Notes under the pieces: generated by a model
Told to the model about the DNA's origin: nothing
The model's database searches: none
What the model saw: the letters and a program-made list of their open reading frames with translations, nothing else
Source of the DNA: a virus
Reading direction: 5' to 3' (one strand)
DNA: 22,457 nucleotides
IMG/VR virus record: IMGVR_UViG_3300024518_004094
Location: 1-22,457 of that record
Program-made: the position numbers and the translations under genes
Part shown: piece by piece, positions 16,308 through 22,457 of the stretch
Layout: every line of letters starts with the position of its first letter
Numbering within the stretch: the first letter of the stretch is position 1

Positions 16308-19300
16308 TGGCCTCTAACAAAGACACCACTTTAAAATTAATCCGGCAATATGAAGCTCTTGTTGAAAGAGGTTTGGCACAAGGAGATTTAAGTAAAACCC
16401 CTAGCTTTGCTACATGGGTGGAAAAGAAACACGGCCGTTCCGCTATGAGACTTGCGCAGACCGTTATCCATGAATTTCCTCAAGAATTTTCTACGCCCAA
16501 GATAGCGGAAGCTAGAGATACTTTACTTAAAACATTAATTGCAGAAGCTAATCAAGGTGAAAAATTTGTAGAGCTGAACACTCTTTTAGACAAAGTGAAT
16601 GTGGTTGAAGGAGGAAGAGTCAGAGGAGGACTTTTTGATAAAAATTCTCCTTTACTTCATACCAAAGAAGATAAAGTTAGAATGGCCTTTGATAATATCG
16701 TGGAGGCGGATGAAATTATAGAATGGCCTAAAAAATCTACGAAGAATCTTAAATATGCTAAAACCCCTTTAATGGCCATGATTGGAGAACGAACAGGAGT
16801 TTCAGGTCCTCAATATATGGATGCAGTTTTAGCAAAAGGAAAATTAAGAGATAGTAATTTTTCAAAATTCAATATTTATAAACCCAAACATATTTATGAT
16901 AAGGAACTTGTAAGAATTGCGGGCAACACCGGGGTTATAGAGTCCGGCAAACCTTTTTCTGAAATTATGGCAGACGCTAAGTATAGAGCGGGAGGGGGAG
17001 TTCAATGGAGTAAGGCACAAGGGGTTCGTCCCGATCCTGCTGAGACTATTAATAATTTTGCGCTAAGACACTGGGACCATCATAAAAAACATCAAACCGG
17101 AAACTCTCAAATAGAATTTTTTTGGAACAAGAAAAAAAATGCGAAGGGTAAACCTTTGGCGGTGGATTGGGAAACCGTTCCTAAAAATAAAAGAGGATTT
17201 AAATCCTTAAAAGGAAGCCAGGTATTTTTTAGATACAAAAACGAGAACTGGGGTATTGATAAATTAAGAAGGGAAGGAAGACAGTCTAAATTATTTAAAG
17301 AAGTTTATGCTGCTAAACAGGAGTATAATAAACTTTTAGCTAAATCAGTCCCTGATCCTAACAACCCTAATAAGAAGATATCTTTCGAAACACTAATGAA
17401 AAGAACCTATAAAAAAGGTTATGATACATTAGGAAATATTTATGCCGTAGATCACGAAAAATTAGTTGCCGACAAACCTTTTAATGCTTTAAGAGTAGCG
17501 AGCCGAAGATTAAATGATCAGTTAAGTTATATTGCTCATCATGCGAAGCAAAAGAATTTTAAAAAGATTTTAACGAATGCTTTAGATCTTACTCAGTTAG
17601 ATGATCCATTAAGAGCTGGGCAAGAGTTAGCGGAAGAGGTTTTGGTGGAAGGTTATAAAAGTCCCTTAACTGGACCCCAAGAATTAGCTCAAACAGTTTT
17701 AAAAAAAGACGTAGATAAGTTAAGTCGACCCATGGCTAATCAATTAGTTAATTTGTTTTCTGTTTCTACCAATGAGGAACTTGTAAGACCCATTCTAGAC
17801 GCGGCAAATTTACCAGGAGCTAAAATTTGTGGTGTTGTTTTTGGACAAGGAAAAAGATTTGGCACTGCTGCCGGAGGTCCTCCCGGAGGATGTCCTGATG
17901 AAATGGCTCAGGCTTTAAATGAAAATCCAGATGAAGTTTTTAAAAAAGTAGCAGAATCTAAACAAAAAGGAGGAGCTTTAGGTCGAGCTTCTAATTGGGC
18001 AAAAAATATTTTAACTAAAGTTCCTAAAGGCGGAAGACTCGGCGCTATTCTCACTGGTGCGGGAGCCGTGGGCGCTGGTACGTGGGCCATGATGGGTGGA
18101 GCGAAGGCTGAAGAACCCGGGACCACGGAACTCGAAGCTCAAGACATCACGATCGATCAACCCGAAAGCATGATGTACAACGCAACCGAAGGAAACTTCG
18201 TCAATGCCGAGGGAGAACGAGAAACTCAACCGGGAATGTTGAACTGGATTGCCGACAATCCAACCAAATCAAGTTTGGCAGCGATGCCTCTCGCGATGGG
18301 AGCAGGTTTCGGATTAGAGAAGCTCTCATCAAAATTTGGAAACGAATCCGTAGCCAGAAGCGGATTAAAATCAGCAGGAAGATATTTAACAGGATGGAAA
18401 GCATTAATTCCAGCCATGATGATTCCTCATGCGCTCCATGAGTATAAGGCAGGCTATGACCTTCCAGAAATGGTAACCAATCCCATCAATGCGTTATGGG
18501 CATTAGGGATTAGAGGAGAAAAGGATTTAAAATTAGTAAAAGAGTATTATGATGATATGAAAAAAGTAGGTCGTCGAGGATTAGACATGACAACTTTAAA
18601 AGGTTTAAAGAGTGTTCAGGGATGGAAAGAATTACCTGGTAATTTTAAAACAGCGATGATGTCACCAGCAGCCAAAGGAACGAATATGGCTTTTGGTACA
18701 ACCTTTAGAAAACCTTTTGTGGCGACGATGGGTGCTTTAGATGGTATCGCCAAAACTGAAGGAGCTAAAGCCTGGGGAAAAAGAGCGCTCTTACGATCTG
18801 CTTTAATTCCAGCGGGCATTTTAGCGGCAACACCAGCAGGATGGTTAACCGCAGGATTCTTAGGAGCAGACTTCCTTTGGGATCAGTATAAAGATTACCG
18901 AGATGGAAATGTTCGAATTGATGAAATGAGAGCTCGAGGAGCCATTTCAGAAGATGAAGCCGATAACTATCGATCGTTAATTCTTCAAGGCAGCATTCCT
19001 TTCGGAATGGGCAATCGAATGTTCGGTCCTGACACCATGAAAATTGGGGGACAGGATTTAGATCCAACCCAACAACGAGAATTGTTAAAGGGCATGGAAG
19101 CGCAACTTGATGAGTGGCAAGCGGGAGATATGGAAAGACGTGCGAAACACAGAGAAGATGATTTTACCTTCAGTGAAGGTGGAAGAGTGGGCATGAAGTT
19201 TGGTGGAGAAATGGATCGAAGAACATTCTTAAAATGGTTAGGGGCTCTAGCAGCGGGTGCGACGGGTATCTTGAAAGGTAAAAGTAAAGATATCGTTAAG

Positions 19301-20218
19301 CCTCTCGTCAAAGATGCAACCAAAGCTATTCCAGCAAAATTTATCGGTGTTGAGGGAATGCCGGCGTGGTTCCCAAGAGTAGTGGCTAAGATTAAAGCCC
19401 ACGGTAAACTGATCGAGATGGCAGACAAGCATTATGTTCAAGGAGATATTTATGAAATGGTCATTCCAACCAAAGTGCCTAAATTTGACATGGTAGGGGG
19501 AAAACAGAAAATGTCTGGTTTTGAAACGGTGCAGAAAAAAGTCATCATGGAAGATAATCCATTAACAGGAGAAATTGAACTTAGTTGGAAAGTGGAAGAT
19601 TTCGATGGGGAGATGACCAGACAGATTAACTTTAAACCGGGAGAAGCCGGTTATCAGAAATTTGGAGTAGATGATGCTGAAGCGGCTGCTCAGGGTATGA
19701 CAGAATTTCACAGAGTTAAAGTGGAAGAACCCGAATTTAGTTATGGCAATCCGGATCAAGCTAATCCGTATCGTGAAGAGTTTGAGTATAGAGATATCTT
19801 TACTCAAGGAGATGAGGTTGTTGATGGTTTAGAAGCTTTGACAAAATCAAAACAGATGATAGCCAAAGATGGTACCGTTTTTAATATTAAAGAATATGAC
19901 CCTAGCGACAAAGTTGTTGATGAAGCTTTTCAAAAGAAAATCTATAAAGACATTGAAGGTGAGGAAGCTGTTATACCAGAACCTAAGCATTCAGGGATTG
20001 ATCACCAAGGAAATGTTTATGGAGAAGAAGAATATTTAGAAATTATTGGCGGAGACATTCCTGAGCACTTGAAGAAAAAAGCTAAAGGAGGAGTCATAGA
20101 AACGGGAAACATAGCAAGAGAACCTGGATTGGTTCCTCCATTATCAGGACCAACACCACAAGGTGAAGGCATTGTAGGGTTGTTTTCTAATCCCAAACAA
20201 GTTAACATGAGATCATAG
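16307..20218 (+). CDS. Very large probable virion or ejected protein (1303 aa)
   Basis: The longest gene here, directly before the portal, of a marine-phage type with unknown function. The ATG at 16307 follows AGGAG (16296-16300); an in-frame TTG at 16304 is possible. Residues ~1-600 are soluble and charged, with an HNH-like YAVDHEKLVADKPFN...N block (D382, H383). The middle has several glycine/alanine-rich hydrophobic segments (GAGAVGAGTWAMMGGAKAEE, SALIPAGILAATPAGWLTAG). GGRVGMKFGGEMDRRTFLKW (about 959-978) contains a Tat-like RRxFLK, followed by a ~320-residue soluble tail. It ends in PPLSGPTPQGEGIVGLFSNP, which I recognise from related phages. Membrane-active stretches next to the portal gene suggest an internal protein ejected at infection (inference). 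Confidence 0.65.
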   Translation: MASNKDTTLKLIRQYEALVERGLAQGDLSKTPSFATWVEKKHGRSAMRLAQTVIHEFPQEFSTPKIAEARDTLLKTLIAEANQGEKFVELNTLLDKVNVVEGGRVRGGLFDKNSPLLHTKEDKVRMAFDNIVEADEIIEWPKKSTKNLKYAKTPLMAMIGERTGVSGPQYMDAVLAKGKLRDSNFSKFNIYKPKHIYDKELVRIAGNTGVIESGKPFSEIMADAKYRAGGGVQWSKAQGVRPDPAETINNFALRHWDHHKKHQTGNSQIEFFWNKKKNAKGKPLAVDWETVPKNKRGFKSLKGSQVFFRYKNENWGIDKLRREGRQSKLFKEVYAAKQEYNKLLAKSVPDPNNPNKKISFETLMKRTYKKGYDTLGNIYAVDHEKLVADKPFNALRVASRRLNDQLSYIAHHAKQKNFKKILTNALDLTQLDDPLRAGQELAEEVLVEGYKSPLTGPQELAQTVLKKDVDKLSRPMANQLVNLFSVSTNEELVRPILDAANLPGAKICGVVFGQGKRFGTAAGGPPGGCPDEMAQALNENPDEVFKKVAESKQKGGALGRASNWAKNILTKVPKGGRLGAILTGAGAVGAGTWAMMGGAKAEEPGTTELEAQDITIDQPESMMYNATEGNFVNAEGERETQPGMLNWIADNPTKSSLAAMPLAMGAGFGLEKLSSKFGNESVARSGLKSAGRYLTGWKALIPAMMIPHALHEYKAGYDLPEMVTNPINALWALGIRGEKDLKLVKEYYDDMKKVGRRGLDMTTLKGLKSVQGWKELPGNFKTAMMSPAAKGTNMAFGTTFRKPFVATMGALDGIAKTEGAKAWGKRALLRSALIPAGILAATPAGWLTAGFLGADFLWDQYKDYRDGNVRIDEMRARGAISEDEADNYRSLILQGSIPFGMGNRMFGPDTMKIGGQDLDPTQQRELLKGMEAQLDEWQAGDMERRAKHREDDFTFSEGGRVGMKFGGEMDRRTFLKWLGALAAGATGILKGKSKDIVKPLVKDATKAIPAKFIGVEGMPAWFPRVVAKIKAHGKLIEMADKHYVQGDIYEMVIPTKVPKFDMVGGKQKMSGFETVQKKVIMEDNPLTGEIELSWKVEDFDGEMTRQINFKPGEAGYQKFGVDDAEAAAQGMTEFHRVKVEEPEFSYGNPDQANPYREEFEYRDIFTQGDEVVDGLEALTKSKQMIAKDGTVFNIKEYDPSDKVVDEAFQKKIYKDIEGEEAVIPEPKHSGIDHQGNVYGEEEYLEIIGGDIPEHLKKKAKGGVIETGNIAREPGLVPPLSGPTPQGEGIVGLFSNPKQVNMRS
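18113..18138 (+). repeat. Seven-base-period array in the 1303-aa gene
   Basis: Cores at 18113 (GAACC), 18120 (GGACC), 18127 (GGAAC) and 18134 (GAAGC), 7 bases apart. It encodes EEPGTTELEA, just after a hydrophobic segment. Confidence 0.55.
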
Positions 20219-20225
20219 GAATATT

Positions 20226-22457
20226 ATGGCAGAAATGGATAAACCGTTACCCAATGTAACGGAAAAAGTACACTTAGAATCCCCTGAAGAAACGATTATT
20301 GAACAAACCGAAAAAGTAAAAGAAGTCAATGACGAGGGTATTGAAGTTGTTCAAAACGAAGATGGCAGCGCGGATATCGAATTTGAACCTGGTAAAGTTA
20401 ATCAGGCGGATGGGGAAGATCATACAGCTAATCTAGCGGATCTTCTTCCTGATGATGTCTTAGGACGTTTAGGTTCGAGACTTTTCCAAGAATACGAAGA
20501 TTACCGTGTAGCCAGAAAAGATTGGGAACAAACGTATGTGACCGGTCTGGATTTATTAGGATTCAAATATCAACAACGAAGTGAACCCTTTCAGGGAGCT
20601 TCGGGTGCTACGCATCCGGTGTTAGCTGAAGCGGTTACCCAATTTCAAGCAACTGCATACAAAGAACTCTTACCTTCTGATGGTCCTGTCAGAACTCAAA
20701 TTTTAGGCGTCTCGACAAGAGATAAAGAAGATCAAGCAACTCGGGTTAAAGATTACATGAATTATCAAATCATGAATGAAATGCCAGAGTACGAAGATGA
20801 GTTTGATCAAATGTTATTTTATTTACCCCTAGCGGGCTCGGCTTTTAAAAAAGTTTATTATGATGACATGATGGGACGAGCGGTTTCCAAATTTGTTCAA
20901 GCCGATGATTTAATTGTCCCTTATAGCGCAACCTCTTTAGACGAGGCGGAATGTGTGGTTCAAAGAATGTATATGTCCCATAACGAGATTAGAAAATCTC
21001 AAGTCTCCGGATTTTATTCTGATATTGAGTTAGGGCAACCAACCATTCAAACCGATCGAATACATGAAGAGGAACGAAAACTAGAAGGAAGCCGAAAAAC
21101 ATATAACCAATTTAGCGATCAAACTTACACTATTTTAGAATTTCATATTAATTTAGATCTTGAAGGATTCGAAGATATTAATCCTGAAGATGGAGAACCC
21201 ACAGGAATTAAACTTCCTTACATTGTAACAATGGAATCGGGTGGAAGAAAAATTTTAGCGATTCGAAGAAACTATCAACCTAACGATCCACTCAAATCAA
21301 AGATCCAATACTACGTCCATTTTAAATTTCTGCCTGGACTTGGTTTCTATGGCTTTGGTTTGATACATATGATTGGCGGCTTGAGCAGAACTGCTACAGT
21401 CGCTCTCCGCCAATTACTTGATGCAGGAACTTTATCGAATCTTCCTGCTGGATTTAAGATGAGAGGGATTCGGGTTAGAGATGACGCGGCTCCTTTACAA
21501 CCAGGTGAATTTAGAGATGTGGATGCACCGGGTGGAAATTTAAAAGATGCATTTTATCCGTTGCCTTATAAAGAACCTTCTCAAACGTTGCTCCAATTAA
21601 TGGGTATCGTGGTTCAAGCAGGTCAACGATTTGCTTCGATTGCAGATATGCAAGTGGGAGATGGAAATCAAAACGCTGCAGTGGGTACAACGGTTGCTCT
21701 TTTGGAAAGAGGTTCCAGAGTGATGAGTGCGATTCACAAAAGAATCTATAATGCCCTTAAACAAGAATTTAAATTACTTTCAGGAATCTTTTCACAGTAT
21801 TTGCCAGCGGAATATCCTTATGATGTTGTCGGTGGTCAACGAATGGTTAAGCAAACGGACTTTGATGACCGAGTGGATATTGTTCCCGTTGCGGATCCCA
21901 ATATTTTTTCGATGACCCAGAGAGTCACGTTAGCTCAAACAGAATTACAATTGGCAATGTCCAATCCTCAAATGCATAATCTTTATATGTCTTATCGTAA
22001 AATGTATGAAGCATTAGGTATTAAAAATATCGATCAGCTTTTACCTCCTCCGCCTCCGCCTCAACCCAAAGATCCGGCGTTGGAACATATTGATGCGATG
22101 GGTATGAAACCTTTTCAAGCTTATCCTAAACAGGACCACAGAGCTCATATCACGGCTCATATGAATTTTATGGCAACGAATTTTGTACGAAACAATCCAC
22201 CGATCATGGCTTCTTTAGAAAAGAATATATTCGAGCACATTAGTCTTATGGCTCAAGAACATGTCGAACTAGAATTTGCTCAACAAATTACGCAAATGAA
22301 ACAGGCCCAAGCTCAAGGAGCTGGCGGTCCACAGATGCAGCAACAGATGCAAGAATTGAATTTACAAATGGAAGCTCGTAAAGCGGTTTTAATTGCTGAG
22401 TTTACTGAAGAGTTTATGGCTCTCGAAAAACAAATCACATCCATGTTGGATAGTGAT
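20226..22457 (+). CDS. Portal protein, P22-like (partial, 744 codons, runs off the window)
   Basis: The dodecameric channel of the capsid vertex through which DNA is packaged and ejected, and which the terminase docks to. The 744 codons seen are open to the last base, so the C-terminus is missing. Features of P22-type portals: EDYRVARKDWEQTYVTGLDLL near the start, PFQGASGATHPVLAEAVTQF, then QMLFYLPLAGSAFKKVYYDD, ADDLIVPYSATSLDEAECVV and FLPGLGFYGFGLIHMIGGLS. Next are NAAVGTTVALLERGSRVMSA and a C-terminal glutamine-rich helical region after a PPPPPPQP hinge. AGGA (20217-20220) lies 5 bases before the ATG. The large size points to a podovirus. It starts 7 bases after the 1303-aa gene. Confidence 0.88.
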   Translation, partial: MAEMDKPLPNVTEKVHLESPEETIIEQTEKVKEVNDEGIEVVQNEDGSADIEFEPGKVNQADGEDHTANLADLLPDDVLGRLGSRLFQEYEDYRVARKDWEQTYVTGLDLLGFKYQQRSEPFQGASGATHPVLAEAVTQFQATAYKELLPSDGPVRTQILGVSTRDKEDQATRVKDYMNYQIMNEMPEYEDEFDQMLFYLPLAGSAFKKVYYDDMMGRAVSKFVQADDLIVPYSATSLDEAECVVQRMYMSHNEIRKSQVSGFYSDIELGQPTIQTDRIHEEERKLEGSRKTYNQFSDQTYTILEFHINLDLEGFEDINPEDGEPTGIKLPYIVTMESGGRKILAIRRNYQPNDPLKSKIQYYVHFKFLPGLGFYGFGLIHMIGGLSRTATVALRQLLDAGTLSNLPAGFKMRGIRVRDDAAPLQPGEFRDVDAPGGNLKDAFYPLPYKEPSQTLLQLMGIVVQAGQRFASIADMQVGDGNQNAAVGTTVALLERGSRVMSAIHKRIYNALKQEFKLLSGIFSQYLPAEYPYDVVGGQRMVKQTDFDDRVDIVPVADPNIFSMTQRVTLAQTELQLAMSNPQMHNLYMSYRKMYEALGIKNIDQLLPPPPPPQPKDPALEHIDAMGMKPFQAYPKQDHRAHITAHMNFMATNFVRNNPPIMASLEKNIFEHISLMAQEHVELEFAQQITQMKQAQAQGAGGPQMQQQMQELNLQMEARKAVLIAEFTEEFMALEKQITSMLDSD

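Noticed and set aside
17908-19441. Several minus-strand frames opposite the 1303-aa gene
   Set aside because: Antisense shadows of a long gene with biased codon use; none has a plausible start context or protein-like sequence.
22045-22075. CCTCCGCCTCCGCCT repeat in the portal gene
   Set aside because: Encodes a simple proline hinge that is normal for this protein; not a separate element.

Overview
This window looks like part of an AT-rich double-stranded DNA tailed-phage genome, most likely an uncultured marine podovirus of the pelagiphage type. Three things support this: a terminase large subunit followed by two very large structural-type proteins and a P22-like portal; many tiny overlapping genes; and several small protein families I recognise from marine (SAR11-type) viral contigs. 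No DNA polymerase, RNA polymerase, integrase or tRNA gene is visible. The SAR11-type host is an inference from gene content and base composition.

Layout. Positions 1-2863 hold a run of small genes: two tiny basic proteins, a 2OG-Fe(II) oxygenase, small unknowns, one minus-strand secreted protein, a coiled-coil protein, a ribbon-helix-helix-like protein, a zinc-knuckle protein and a lipoprotein. Positions 2829-4479 carry two overlapping glycosyltransferases. Positions 4493-6597 form a tightly coupled cluster: a conserved unknown, a LAGLIDADG-like protein, a ParB-like protein, a 56-aa protein, a PD-(D/E)XK exonuclease and a small unknown. An AT-rich gap (6598-6844) with five GGTACA sites precedes a second 2OG-Fe(II) oxygenase, an unknown and a lysine-rich peptide. 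The terminase small subunit lies on the minus strand (7777-8331) and is divergent from a coiled-coil protein, a small unknown and a VRR-NUC/Hjc-like nuclease. Next come three minus-strand genes (9493-10627), including a markedly GC-richer Gp88-family gene. A 554-base noncoding stretch (10628-11181) is packed with inverted repeats. Positions 11182-13056 form a plus-strand operon of four genes ending at a strong GC hairpin. Then come TerL (13249), a 524/525-aa protein, a 1303-aa protein and the portal, which runs off the right end.

The terminase subunits and portal give packaging. The large proteins between TerL and portal are probably virion or ejected proteins. The exonuclease, resolvase-like nuclease and ParB-like protein suggest host-DNA breakdown and recombination. 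The oxygenases and glycosyltransferases suggest modification of virion, DNA or host surface.

Signals beyond the genes: (1) arrays of GGWCC-like five-base words spaced exactly seven bases apart at about eleven sites, coding and noncoding; (2) the structured noncoding block at 10700-11065, with four copies of a TTGASCC..AGATCC element and nested hairpins ending in a T-rich run; (3) a perfect 11-bp hairpin with a start codon in its loop (12169-12195); (4) a 10-bp hairpin at the predicted 5' end of the terminase small subunit mRNA; (5) several TTGACA-17-TATATT promoters that leave almost no leader.
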